A stretch of 17,575 nucleotides of DNA from DATEPR01 sp036503065 (GCA_036503065.1 DASXXM010000491.1:1-17575); one strand, 5' to 3'; counted from the first letter of the stretch, positions 1-8,189 are shown. Numbers and translations are program-made. Notes: generated from the sequence alone by a model not told the origin.

Positions 1-1281
1 CTGCCGTGCCGCGGCCAGCAGGGCGGCGTCCACACTGGTGATCGAGCCGGTCGGGTCGGACGGCACGACCAGCCGGTAGGCGGCGCCGGGCGCGATGCCC
101 AGCAGATCGGTCAGGCCCGCGCCCACGGCGTCGGGCCGCTGCAGGTTGTGCGGCAACGGCGCCATCATCGCGAAGTCGAGGTCGATCTCGGCGTCGAACG
201 GGTCCACGCCACAGGTCTCGCCGGTCGGGTCGAGCTTGCCTTTGGCGTTGGCCGTCCAGGTGGGAATCAACGGCATCGACGGCAGGTCAAGGAACCGCCG
301 GCCGTTCTGGATCACGGTGGTCGGACCGAACGCGGCCACGAACTGGGCGCACGGGTCGTCGCTGGGAACACCGGCCGAGGTGAGATCACCCAGTGACACG
401 TCGGTGATCACCTCGCCGGTGCCGGGCAGTTGGTGGTAAGCCGATTGCAGACCCTGGAACGCCGGTACCCAGTCCATGGCCGTGCTGTTGAGCAGCGACT
501 GGGCGCTGGACCGGAGCCCGACGTTGGTCGGCAGCGCCGGGTCGCCTGCCTGGTGCACGTTTTTCGGCGGGTTCGCCGGCATCGGTGTCGGGGTGGTGTT
601 CAGGGTTGACGTGATCCAGTCCGGTTCGGCGTAGGAGACCGCGGGCGAGGCGGTGAGCGCGGCCAGTGCCGCCGGAATCGACGTGTTGCTGACGTGCATC
701 GTGTAGACCCGCGACAGGTCGACACCGGTGGCGTTCGCCGTCATGCCGCTGAAAAGCTGGTTCATGCTGGTCACGCCCATGCCGGCGAGTTGCGTGTTGA
801 GCGTCGCGTTCGTGGTGTAGTCCGGGGTGGGCGCGCCGGGCGCGACGGCGGTGTCCGGCAGTACGCGTTGCGCGCTGGTGGCGGCCACGCCCGGTGCGAG
901 CACCACCTCCACCTGGTTGTGCACGTAGGGGACCGCAGGGGCTTTGGCCAGGTCGAACGCCACCTGCGGCGCGGCGGGCAGCACGTCGGTCGAGCCGGAC
1001 GGGACCAGCGGGACCATCCGGTACTCGATCGCCGCCTGGCCGGCCCGGGACACTTCGGCCAGGCCGTTGGAGAAGATCGTCGCCGTGTCGCCGTTGACCA
1101 GCCGCATGTTTCGGTAGACGACCGTGGGCTTGGTGACCGTGGGCCTGGTCGGCATCGGCGCCGCGACCGCCGTCGGCGCGCTGATGCTCACCAGGCCGAC
1201 GCCGAGCAGGACGGCGGCGGCAGCCAGTCCGGCGATGCGCCGCGTCGCTGGGCGTGCCTGCCGGGATGCGGTGTGCCGCAC
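1..1281 (-). CDS. Secreted sedolisin/subtilase-like (S53/S8) serine peptidase-like protein, 3' end beyond window
   Basis: The frame is open from a GTG at 1281-1279 to the window edge (427 codons, no stop). The GTG is preceded by AGGAGG five bases upstream. Residues 1-40 look like a signal peptide: a basic RPATRR start, a hydrophobic AAAAVLLGVGL core and a probable AVA/AP cleavage site. Residues about 120-222 resemble a subtilase/sedolisin propeptide, ending in ALAALTASPAVSYAEPDW. The catalytic-like region begins near residue 285 (EVITDVSLGD). It contains EIDLD (E365, D369), matching the Glu-x-x-x-Asp pair of sedolisins, followed by LLGIAPGAAYRLVV, a typical subtilase-fold strand. The catalytic Ser would lie beyond the window, so activity cannot be judged. 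It is separated from the GNAT gene by 143 nt and is probably a housekeeping neighbour. The family is fairly sure; the exact peptidase clan is less so. Confidence 0.72.
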   Translation of the reverse strand, partial: MRHTASRQARPATRRIAGLAAAAVLLGVGLVSISAPTAVAAPMPTRPTVTKPTVVYRNMRLVNGDTATIFSNGLAEVSRAGQAAIEYRMVPLVPSGSTDVLPAAPQVAFDLAKAPAVPYVHNQVEVVLAPGVAATSAQRVLPDTAVAPGAPTPDYTTNATLNTQLAGMGVTSMNQLFSGMTANATGVDLSRVYTMHVSNTSIPAALAALTASPAVSYAEPDWITSTLNTTPTPMPANPPKNVHQAGDPALPTNVGLRSSAQSLLNSTAMDWVPAFQGLQSAYHQLPGTGEVITDVSLGDLTSAGVPSDDPCAQFVAAFGPTTVIQNGRRFLDLPSMPLIPTWTANAKGKLDPTGETCGVDPFDAEIDLDFAMMAPLPHNLQRPDAVGAGLTDLLGIAPGAAYRLVVPSDPTGSITSVDAALLAAARQ

Positions 1282-1424
1282 GGTGCCCTCCTGCGATTGC
1301 TCGGATCGACCCTGCGGTCAACGCTGCCGCACCGGCCGATTTCGAGTCAACAACGGGCGTGACGTTCCCGTTCACAGCGCGGCGGTGCGCCGCGCAGGGC
1401 CATTCGCCCGGACAGCGATTCCGG

Positions 1425-1955
1425 TCACGGTGCACCGGCCCGCAGCGCGGCGATCAGCAGGTCGTCGGGTCGTGTCGGCCGGCGTAGCAGCTGCGAACCC
1501 CGGCACCGGTCGATCAGGTCGAGGCGTTCGGCCGGCAGGATCGACTCGTCCGCAGGCTCGAATCCGAGCGAGGCGAACCAGGTCACCGCGGTACGGGAGA
1601 ACAGCACGACCTCGGGCACGCGGGCCAGATGCTGCGTCAGCACGGCGGACGCGGTCAGCAACCCGCCGAGCCCCCGGCCGCGCCATACCGCGCCGACGCA
1701 CAGGTTGTACAGCTCAGCGAGTGCGCCGAACCGTTGCACGCCAAGGCATCCGGCGATCGTACCGTCCACGACGCAGACCACGAATTCGCCGGCATGCCGG
1801 CGGTAGAACTCCGGCCGGCGCTCGACCAACGCGTCGGGCATGGACCGTACGGACAGCCGGTACAGCTCCGGTGCGTCCTCGGTGCCGGCCGGACGTAGCC
1901 GGACCGTGCCGCCACCGGCCTGCGCTCGCACCGCAAGGTCGTGAACCGCGATCAT
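1425..1955 (-). CDS. GNAT-family N-acetyltransferase, ArgA-like
   Basis: 176-residue single GNAT domain, predicted to move an acetyl group from acetyl-CoA to an amine. Visible motifs: beta strands FVVCVVDGTIAGCLGV (58-73), ALAELYNLCV (78-87), the pyrophosphate-binding loop WRGRGLGGLL (R92 to L100), and VVLFSRTAVTWFASLGF (116-132). The last block and the AELYNL strand resemble N-acetylglutamate-synthase-type (ArgA) acetyltransferases rather than generic antibiotic acetyltransferases. I chose the ATG at 1955, 4 nt after the stop of the ATP-grasp gene at 1960; longer in-frame starts would overlap that gene. It is the last gene of the operon. In this context it may protect an amino group of an intermediate or inactivate the product inside the producer; the substrate is unknown. 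Confidence 0.8.
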   Translation of the reverse strand: MIAVHDLAVRAQAGGGTVRLRPAGTEDAPELYRLSVRSMPDALVERRPEFYRRHAGEFVVCVVDGTIAGCLGVQRFGALAELYNLCVGAVWRGRGLGGLLTASAVLTQHLARVPEVVLFSRTAVTWFASLGFEPADESILPAERLDLIDRCRGSQLLRRPTRPDDLLIAALRAGAP

Positions 1956-1959
1956 GACG

Positions 1960-3207
1960 TCAACCGGCCACGACGTATGCCGGCCGACGCGGCCCGTCGG
2001 GCGTCTCGATGGTGATCCGCTCGATGTCCTGGACCGCCTCGTCGAGGAAGCCGGTGAACAGGCCGACCCAGGCATCGTCGTTCACGCCGATCGGCAGCAC
2101 CTCGGCGCCGTCCGGGGTCACCTGCGTGTGCAGACACCCGGTGTCCGGCGGAAGGCTGATCGACTTGACCAGTCCGCCGCCCTCCAGCCCATACAGGAAG
2201 CTCATCGTCGGCAGGGCGAACTCGGGCGCGAGGTAGGCCGGATCGGCGGCGGCGTGCTCGGCGCCGAGGCCCAACGTGATGACGTGGCCGAGGATCTCGT
2301 ACGGCGTCAACCCGTGGGACAGGGCGATCTGCTCGATCACGGCACCGCCGATGATCCGGCCGATGTTGCCGTCGATGAGGTAGGCACTGTCCTCGGTCGC
2401 GATGAACTCACAGTGGAAGTAGCCGTTGCGCATGCCGGATCCGTCGACCAGCGCGGTCACCGCCTCGGTGCAGCGCACCCTGACCTGCTCGGACAGCCGG
2501 TCATCCGCGGGAAAGAGATTGCTCACCTCGGTCGACGCGACCCGGCCGCGGATCGAGAAGCCGATGAAGCAGACCTTGCCGTCCCGGACATAGCCTTCGA
2601 GGCTGATCAGCCGGCCGGCGACTTCGGCTTGCAGCAGCCAGGTCTGCTCCTGCGCGTCCCACAAACCGCTGGCGGCAATGGCGTCCCGCACACTCTCCGG
2701 CGTGTCCCGGGAGGTGAGGTTGGTCAGCCCGACCGCGCCGGCCTGCACCGACGGCTTGAGTACCACGCCACCGGACCGGGCCCCCACGACCGCCGGGTCG
2801 GCGGTGGCCCAGTCCCCGGCCGCGAACAGGTGCGTCGGCGGACAGTACTCCGGGATCAGCCGGAACACCTCGGCCTTCGCGGCCAGCCGGGCGAACGCCG
2901 GCTCCGGGTGGTGCAGTACATAGGTCTGGGCGATGCACTCGGTGAGCGGGAACTTCTCGTCGTACAGGCTGGAGATCGCGTCGACACCTCGGGTGATCTC
3001 CGGACGATCGGCGAACATCCGCAGCACCTCGGGCCAGTTCTCGATGTCGGCGGGATAGCACGTACAGCTACGCAGCGCGTCCCTTGCCGCACCGGCGAAA
3101 TCGTCCGGGTCCAGGATGAAGATCGGCTCGTAGCCGACGTCCCGCAGCGACCGCGGCAGGTACTTCGCGCTCGCCGGGTTGATCCCGATGATGATGATCT
3201 TTCGCAT
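1960..3207 (-). CDS. ATP-grasp carboxylate-amine ligase 1
   Basis: 415 residues with ATP-grasp architecture: a Rossmann-like N-terminus (KIIIIGINPASAKYLPRSL), a central lid with VVLKPSVQAGAVGLTN (K151 as the probable ATP phosphate-binding lysine), and the magnesium-binding core HCEFIATEDSAYLIDGNIGR (E267, D279, N281, R284). The metal-site residue that is normally Glu is Asp here and the Arg sits one position late, so the site is slightly atypical. These enzymes activate a carboxylate as acyl phosphate and join it to an amine; here the likely role is peptide or amide formation on the cluster product. The start ATG 3207 follows GAGGGG at good spacing. It lies 31 nt after the SARP stop and 4 nt before the GNAT start. 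It shows little similarity by eye to the other ATP-grasp enzyme here. Confidence 0.83.
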   Translation of the reverse strand: MRKIIIIGINPASAKYLPRSLRDVGYEPIFILDPDDFAGAARDALRSCTCYPADIENWPEVLRMFADRPEITRGVDAISSLYDEKFPLTECIAQTYVLHHPEPAFARLAAKAEVFRLIPEYCPPTHLFAAGDWATADPAVVGARSGGVVLKPSVQAGAVGLTNLTSRDTPESVRDAIAASGLWDAQEQTWLLQAEVAGRLISLEGYVRDGKVCFIGFSIRGRVASTEVSNLFPADDRLSEQVRVRCTEAVTALVDGSGMRNGYFHCEFIATEDSAYLIDGNIGRIIGGAVIEQIALSHGLTPYEILGHVITLGLGAEHAAADPAYLAPEFALPTMSFLYGLEGGGLVKSISLPPDTGCLHTQVTPDGAEVLPIGVNDDAWVGLFTGFLDEAVQDIERITIETPDGPRRPAYVVAG

Positions 3208-3238
3208 GATCCCCTCGGGTTGAGTGCGTCGTGGCGGA

Positions 3239-4060
3239 TCAGCTTGCCCGCGCGACGAGCGCGGGCTCGCCGGTGTGCTCGACAAGCCAGGAGTCCGACT
3301 GGAGAATGGCCTGCTGTAGGCGCTGCAGCCGGATCGAGGGCTCCATACCGAGCTGGTCGACCAGCAATGTGCGCAACCGCCGGTACACGTCGATGGCCTC
3401 GCAGCGCCGACCCGACCGGTACAGCGCCACCATGAAGTGCGCGTGCATGCCCTCGTGCGTCCGGTGCTTGCTGACCATGCCGGCCAACTCGCCGAGCAGT
3501 TCGTGATGCTGGCCCAGCCGCAGATCCGCGTCGATGCGGCGATCCAGCACGCTGAGCCAGGCCTCCTGCAACCGGTGCGCCTCGGCCTCCAACACGTCGC
3601 CCACCTGGACGTCGACGAAGGCGGGACCGCGCCACACCGCCATCGCCTCGGTGAACCGGCGCGATGCCGCCTCGAAGTCGCCGAGCGCGTGCGCCCGGTG
3701 GCCGGCCGCCGCGAACCGGTCGAACTCGCGCACGTCGATCCGGCCACCCATCGGGTCGAGCAGGTAGCCGCCCTGGCAGGTGACGACGATCCGCTTGGCG
3801 TCGCAGCGATCCCTGCCGTGCCGGTGGTCGGGCGCGGCCTTGATCAGGTTGCGCAGTTGGAGGATGTAGGTCTGCAGCGAGTTGTGGGCATACCGTGGGC
3901 AGGCGTCGCCCCACAACTCCTCGAACAGCGTGCGCCTCGGCACGGTCCGCCCGGCGTTCATGGCCAGCATCGCCAGCAGCTTCCGGGGCTTGGCGGCGGT
4001 CGGTGTGACCGAGACGCCGTCCTGCCGTGCCGCCAGGGGTCCCAACAGATCGATGTCCAC
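3239..4060 (-). CDS. SARP-family transcriptional activator
   Basis: 273 residues. It starts IDLLGPLAAR, then AAKPRKLLAMLAMNAGRTVPRRTLFEELWG and SLQTYILQLRNLI, the winged-helix (OmpR-like) DNA-binding domain of Streptomyces antibiotic regulatory proteins (about 1-95). The bacterial transcriptional activator domain follows (about 100-255: REFDRFAAAG, ASRRFTEAMAVWRGPAFVDV, and ALYRSGRRCEAIDVYRRLRTLLVDQLGMEPS). It has no ATPase domain, so it is a small SARP. SARPs typically switch on their own biosynthetic cluster. The start is GTG 4060, 15 nt after the stop of the MFS gene, with only a weak ribosome site; it is probably translated from the operon message. Being inside the operon would give positive feedback if it activates the operon promoter. 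Confidence 0.92.
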   Translation of the reverse strand: MDIDLLGPLAARQDGVSVTPTAAKPRKLLAMLAMNAGRTVPRRTLFEELWGDACPRYAHNSLQTYILQLRNLIKAAPDHRHGRDRCDAKRIVVTCQGGYLLDPMGGRIDVREFDRFAAAGHRAHALGDFEAASRRFTEAMAVWRGPAFVDVQVGDVLEAEAHRLQEAWLSVLDRRIDADLRLGQHHELLGELAGMVSKHRTHEGMHAHFMVALYRSGRRCEAIDVYRRLRTLLVDQLGMEPSIRLQRLQQAILQSDSWLVEHTGEPALVARAS

Positions 4061-4075
4061 TTCGCTGTCTACTTT

Positions 4076-5314
4076 CTACGTCTCGACCAACGCGGGCGCC
4101 GGCTGGGCCTTGTCCACGCCCCAGATCCTGGGCGAGTTGCTGATCGCGGTGGTGGCCAGCAGGCCGACGAGGAGCGCACCGCCGACGAGCGACCACGACG
4201 CGACCGGGCCGAGCACCTCCATCAGCGGCAGGAAGACCAGCGGCGCGAACACCACGCCGAGGTTGTAGTGCGCCGTGTAGAAGCCCATGTTGCGGGCCTT
4301 GAGCCGGTTCGGGCTGATCGCGCTGATGTGGTCGGGCAGCACCGGATAGATGATCATTTCGCCCAGCGTCCACACCGCGGTCGCGGCGAGCAGGAGCCAG
4401 GTCGCGGTCGTCCCGAAGCCCATCAGGACGAACCCCACGGTTGCGCAGGCGTAGCCGATGAGCAGGGTCGTCCGACGGCTCAGACCCAGCATCGCGTGGT
4501 TGAGTGCGATCTCGCAGGTGATGATCAGGAAGGCGTTGACGGCGAAGATCGCGCTCACCCAGCCGGCCGGCCGGTCCAGCGTGTGGATCACGTACACGCT
4601 GGCCACCGTGGTCGGCAGTGCGTAGGCGAAGTGGATCGGCGTCGTGGCACCGACAAAGCTCCAGAAGCGCACGCCGTGCCGTCCCGACCCGCCGTCGTCA
4701 TCGGCAGTGGCCGGGGCCTGCTCGTCGCCGGTGTCCGACAGCTCGACGATGTGGGCGCGGGCCAGGATGAATGCCGAGGCCAGGTAACCGATCGCGGTAC
4801 CCCAGGGCAGCAGGCCGGGGCTGAACTTGAAGAGGATCCCGCCGAGCACCGGCCCGACGCCCATCCCCAGGTTGATGGCCAGCCGCACCGCGGCGAACCC
4901 GAACCGCCGGTTCGCCGCCGGCATCGCTCTGGACACCATCGTGTACGCGATGGGGTTGACCAACTCGTAGCAGAAACCCCAGAGCGCGGTCAGCCCGACG
5001 AGCATCCACAGCTCGGTGGACATCGAGATGGCCACCACCGTGGCGGCCACGCCTGCGAAGCCCACGACCGCGATCCGCTTTTCCGCCATCCGGGCCGCGA
5101 GCGGGCCGCTGGAGACGTCGGCGACCAGCGCGCCGATGCCGAACGTGCCGACGATCAGGCCGATCGTGCCGACGGTCAGCTCGTGCCGGTTGGTGGCGAG
5201 GTACACCCCGTAGAACGGGAACAGCATGACCGCGCTCCGCGACACGGCCACCGCCGTCAGCAGGCCGCCGATCGGGCGCAACCCCGCGATGTTCCCGCGT
5301 AGCCCGGGTTTCAC
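4076..5314 (-). CDS. MFS transporter (probable product exporter)
   Basis: 412 residues with about 12 hydrophobic segments in two halves. They are split by a hydrophilic loop near residues 195-222 (SDTGDEQAPATADDDGGSG). The segment SGPLAARMAEKRIAVVGF after the second helix is the MFS loop 2-3 signature region in degenerate form. Likely a drug/proton antiporter in the cytoplasmic membrane that removes the cluster product. The start is a GTG whose GTGA overlaps the stop of ATP-grasp ligase 2 by 3 nt, with GAGG 7 nt upstream, so the two are translationally coupled. That coupling of a ligase to an exporter supports a make-and-export role. The substrate cannot be read from sequence. Confidence 0.88.
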   Translation of the reverse strand: MKPGLRGNIAGLRPIGGLLTAVAVSRSAVMLFPFYGVYLATNRHELTVGTIGLIVGTFGIGALVADVSSGPLAARMAEKRIAVVGFAGVAATVVAISMSTELWMLVGLTALWGFCYELVNPIAYTMVSRAMPAANRRFGFAAVRLAINLGMGVGPVLGGILFKFSPGLLPWGTAIGYLASAFILARAHIVELSDTGDEQAPATADDDGGSGRHGVRFWSFVGATTPIHFAYALPTTVASVYVIHTLDRPAGWVSAIFAVNAFLIITCEIALNHAMLGLSRRTTLLIGYACATVGFVLMGFGTTATWLLLAATAVWTLGEMIIYPVLPDHISAISPNRLKARNMGFYTAHYNLGVVFAPLVFLPLMEVLGPVASWSLVGGALLVGLLATTAISNSPRIWGVDKAQPAPALVET

Positions 5315-6633
5315 GGCCGAACCTCGAAGACCGATTCGCGAACGGAGTCGATGAACTCGTAGTCATCGTCCACAGTGGATCGATCTGGCGCGGTGAGGAA
5401 CACCCGGAGCGGGCTGGTGAGCAGGTCATGTGTCGGCACGATGAGGTCGCCGGGCTTGCGCTTGACCGTGATGTCCACCACCGACGGCCGGTTGCGGATC
5501 TGCTCGACCAACGGCTCGTTGATCGAGACCACCTGGCCGGACAACATCGTCGGCGTGTTGTAGCAGACCGCGGGCTGGCGCTGCTGGTAAACGGCATCGC
5601 GATAGTGGGCGAGGAACTGCTCGGGTCGCGCGTAGGCCAGTGCCGTCAGGTCGGCCATGTTCACGCCGAGGCACGTGTCGTGGAAGGCGGGATGCATGTT
5701 GCCGTTGATCCGGGCACCGACCTCCACCAGGGCCGGTCCGTCCCCGGTGATGATCACCTCGGCATGTGCCGGACCGTTGTGGATGCGCAGGGCGTCCAGC
5801 ATGGCCCGGGTGTAGTCGATCAGCGCCACGACAGCGGGATCGGTCGGCGACAGCAGAATGTCGCGGTTGTAGATGGGCTTTCCGTTGGGCAGCAAGCGCT
5901 TCTCGTACTCCCACACACCGCACACATAGGCGTGCCCGTCGACACTGACGGTGTCCACGATGTACTCGGTGCCGTCGAGGAAACTCTGTACCAGGACGTC
6001 GGTGTTCGCGCCGTTGAAGACGGTGGTGCTGGTGAGAATGGCCGGGAACGCGGCGCGCAGCGCCTCGGCGTCGCGGCAGACGAAGACCCCGTCGGTGGAC
6101 GCGGACGACAGTGGCTTGGCCACGCAGGGCCAGTATCCGCTGCCCTGCGCCCACGTGACGGCTTCCTCGACGTCGTCGGTGATCAGCTGAGCCGCGGTGC
6201 GCAGCCCGGCGGCCGCGACGGCGTCGATCATCTTGAACTTGTTGCGACGCGCCTCGGAGCACATCGTTCCGTTGGTCCGCAGGCCAAGGGCCTCACTGAG
6301 CTGGTCCGCGAGCAGGACTCCCGGTTCCTGGCCGGGAATGAGGAACCTCGGGTCGAGCTCCTTGAGCGCACGCTCGGTGCTGCCGTCCGGGTTGTACACC
6401 AACCCGTCGAGGTAACTCGGCCGGTCCCACGGCTGCATGCGGGTGATCGGTTCCGTTGTGCTCTGCAGGTGGACCACGTCGATCCCGAGCCGGTCGAACG
6501 CGGGTGGCAGGTAGTTGCCGGTCCCGTACGCGTCGACAAGGACGCCGACCCCGCGCCCCATGTCCGTGCGCACCACCTCCTCCGCGGAGTGGTTCCACAA
6601 CTCGGCTCGCTTGTCTTGGGACAGCTCACTCAT
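5311..6633 (-). CDS. ATP-grasp L-amino-acid-ligase-like enzyme 2
   Basis: 440 residues with an ATP-grasp core: RNKFKMIDAVAAAGLRTA (about 130-147), WPCVAKPLSSASTDGV (K173), LDGTEYIVDTVSVDG (E223), PAHAEVIITGDGPALVEVGARING (E292, E304, R308, N310). This pattern is like dipeptide-forming amino-acid ligases (BacD-like group), which make an acyl phosphate from one amino acid and ATP and attack it with the amine of another. I prefer ATG 6633, with GAGGA five bases upstream, over the GTG at 6645, which has a poorly spaced ribosome site. Residues 3-23 (ELSQDKRAELWN... to VVRT) closely match residues 6-25 of the 2OG oxygenase at 9747, although the rest of the two proteins is unrelated. First gene of its operon; its promoter is at 6700-6728. 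Confidence 0.86.
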   Translation of the reverse strand: MSELSQDKRAELWNHSAEEVVRTDMGRGVGVLVDAYGTGNYLPPAFDRLGIDVVHLQSTTEPITRMQPWDRPSYLDGLVYNPDGSTERALKELDPRFLIPGQEPGVLLADQLSEALGLRTNGTMCSEARRNKFKMIDAVAAAGLRTAAQLITDDVEEAVTWAQGSGYWPCVAKPLSSASTDGVFVCRDAEALRAAFPAILTSTTVFNGANTDVLVQSFLDGTEYIVDTVSVDGHAYVCGVWEYEKRLLPNGKPIYNRDILLSPTDPAVVALIDYTRAMLDALRIHNGPAHAEVIITGDGPALVEVGARINGNMHPAFHDTCLGVNMADLTALAYARPEQFLAHYRDAVYQQRQPAVCYNTPTMLSGQVVSINEPLVEQIRNRPSVVDITVKRKPGDLIVPTHDLLTSPLRVFLTAPDRSTVDDDYEFIDSVRESVFEVRP

Positions 6634-6699
6634 CGGGGTCCTCACAATCCTTGCCCGGTCAGCGAATGATGATCAACGGTTGGCGGCGCTGCCATGCTC

Positions 6700-6728
6700 A
6701 TATAAAACCGACCGACTGGTTTTGTCAA
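6700..6728 (-). promoter_or_regulatory. Promoter with embedded operator copy 1, for the ATP-grasp 2 operon
   Basis: On the minus strand TTGACA (6728-6723), a 17-nt spacer and TTATAT (6705-6700) form a good sigma70-like promoter. A 20-bp near-palindrome, AAAACCGACCGACTGGTTTT on the plus strand (6704-6723), fills the spacer, so a bound regulator would block RNA polymerase. The region is strikingly AT-rich for this genome. The expected transcript start near 6693 gives a leader of about 60 nt before the ATG at 6633. Confidence 0.72.
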
Positions 6729-6819
6729 GGCTGAACTCAGTGAGATCGACGGCGCCCGAAGAAGCGAAGTTCGGTGGTACAGCACGTTGCACCGGCACAC
6801 GCCAGGCACCGGCGCGGAA

Positions 6820-6847
6820 GACAAAACCAACCGACCAGTTTTATATA
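6820..6847. promoter_or_regulatory. Operator copy 2 (orphan)
   Basis: The element AAAACCAACCGACCAGTTTT (6823-6842) is followed by ATATA and preceded by GAC, like copies 1 and 4. On the plus strand it could act as a weak promoter (AAGACA, 17 nt, TTATAT at 6841-6846), but it would then read antisense into the aminomutase gene, whose stop is at 6862. No plus-strand gene follows. It lies about 119 bp upstream of copy 1 (centre to centre), so it may act as a distal operator of the ATP-grasp 2 promoter. Confidence 0.55.
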
Positions 6848-6861
6848 GCGCGGAGTATACG

Positions 6862-8175
6862 TCATTGCTGCCAGAACCAGGGTTCGTCGAAAGCGGGCTT
6901 GAGGTCGTCGAACCAGGCCGCGTGCTCGTCGAGCTTCGCGAAGAACGGCCGTCCCACCCAGTCCGGGTCGCGGGCCTGGAGAAATCGGCAGCAGAACACG
7001 TCCTTGCCGGCGAGCTGTGCGATCCCGTCGATCATCACCTTGCCGGGCGATGCCGACATGACCGGCCCTCGTGCGGTGCGCTCCAGACCGGAGACCGCCG
7101 CGACCGCGTCACGATAGATGCCGACCGCCTGCTGGAGTGGCAACTCGAAGTACTGGCTGGCTCCGGTGTCGCGTTCGACGAACATGTAGTACGGCACGAC
7201 GCCGAGGTTCGTCATGCGCCGCCACATGTCCGACCACACGGCCGGATCGTCGTTGACGTGGCGCACGAGCGGCGCCTGGGCGCGAATGACCGCACCGGTG
7301 TCGCGGATGCGGCGGATGGCGTGCCGGACCGCGTCGGTCGCCAACTCGCGGCCGTGGGACAGGTGCGCCATCACCGCGACGTGCTTGCCCGCCCTGACCA
7401 CGGTTTCCAGCAGTTTGAGCAGGTCGTCGGCATCGTCGTCGGTGGTGAAGCGGTAGGGCCAGTAGGACAGCGACTTGGTGCCGAAGCGGATGTTGCGGAC
7501 GTGATCGAAGCGCGGTTCCAGGAGCGGTTCCACGTAGGCTCGGATCCGGTCGGTGGACATGATCATCGGATCGCCGCCGGTGAAGAGCACGTCCGACACC
7601 TCGCCGTGCGCCGCCAGATACCGCAGGGCGATCTCCGGTCCGGGCACGGCCTGTTTCAGTTCGGCGACGCCGATGAACTGAGCCCAACGGAAACAGTAGC
7701 CACAGTAGGAATGGCAGGTCTGTCCCTGGCTCGGGAACACGAGCACGGTCTCGCGGTACTTGTGCTGCAGACCGTTGACCGGTTCGCCGTCCACCATCGG
7801 CACATTGGCCTCGAGCTGGTCACCGGGGTGCGGGTTGAGGTGTAGGCGTGCCGCTGCCACGACCGCGCGCAGTTCGGCCTTGTCGGCGTTCCTGTCGCAG
7901 TTCTTGTCGATGACGCCGGCGATCTCGTCGAATATCGCGTCCGGGAGCATGCCGCGGTGCGGGAAGGTGAGCCGGTAGATCGGGTCGTCGGGAACCGCGC
8001 CCCAGTTGATCAGCTCGTCGAGCACATAGTTGTTGACCTTGAATGGCAGGACCGCGCTGACGATCTCGATGTCGCGGCGCAGTTCCGGGTCCAGCCGTGC
8101 CAGCTGCGGCAGCTTCGACAGCCGCGAGCCGGGAACCGCCCGCATCCTCGGCTTGTGTGGGGTGCCAGTCCGCAT
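6862..8175 (-). CDS. KamA-family radical SAM amino-acid 2,3-aminomutase (divergent)
   Basis: 437 residues. The radical-SAM cluster motif CHSYCGYC (C154, C158, C161; CX3CX2C) is followed by FRW, keeping the Arg (R163) that in lysine 2,3-aminomutase binds the substrate carboxylate. FTGGDPMIMS (198-207) is the glycine-rich SAM site. MSASPGK (K379) fits the PLP-lysine region, shortened from the usual DAPGGGGK. The family moves an alpha-amino group to the beta carbon using 4Fe-4S, SAM and PLP. The acidic residues that hold the lysine side-chain amine appear absent: the usual YYIYQCD...HFR is YYMFVERDTGASQYFE here (329-344), and the Asp before the PLP lysine is replaced. The substrate may therefore not be lysine. 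ATG 8175 has AGGAGGG upstream and starts 14 nt after the aminotransferase stop. Confidence 0.85.
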   Translation of the reverse strand: MRTGTPHKPRMRAVPGSRLSKLPQLARLDPELRRDIEIVSAVLPFKVNNYVLDELINWGAVPDDPIYRLTFPHRGMLPDAIFDEIAGVIDKNCDRNADKAELRAVVAAARLHLNPHPGDQLEANVPMVDGEPVNGLQHKYRETVLVFPSQGQTCHSYCGYCFRWAQFIGVAELKQAVPGPEIALRYLAAHGEVSDVLFTGGDPMIMSTDRIRAYVEPLLEPRFDHVRNIRFGTKSLSYWPYRFTTDDDADDLLKLLETVVRAGKHVAVMAHLSHGRELATDAVRHAIRRIRDTGAVIRAQAPLVRHVNDDPAVWSDMWRRMTNLGVVPYYMFVERDTGASQYFELPLQQAVGIYRDAVAAVSGLERTARGPVMSASPGKVMIDGIAQLAGKDVFCCRFLQARDPDWVGRPFFAKLDEHAAWFDDLKPAFDEPWFWQQ

Positions 8176-8189
8176 GACCGGGTTCCCTC

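Noticed and set aside
386..1435. Long minus-strand frame in a different phase from the peptidase
   Set aside because: Its translation is Arg-, Gly- and His-rich low-complexity sequence. The other frame, starting with a signal peptide at 1281 and open to the edge, is clearly the coding one.
1954..5302. Long plus-strand open frames opposite the ATP-grasp, SARP and MFS genes
   Set aside because: They are antisense shadows typical of high-GC DNA; the minus-strand proteins have clear domains and ribosome sites.
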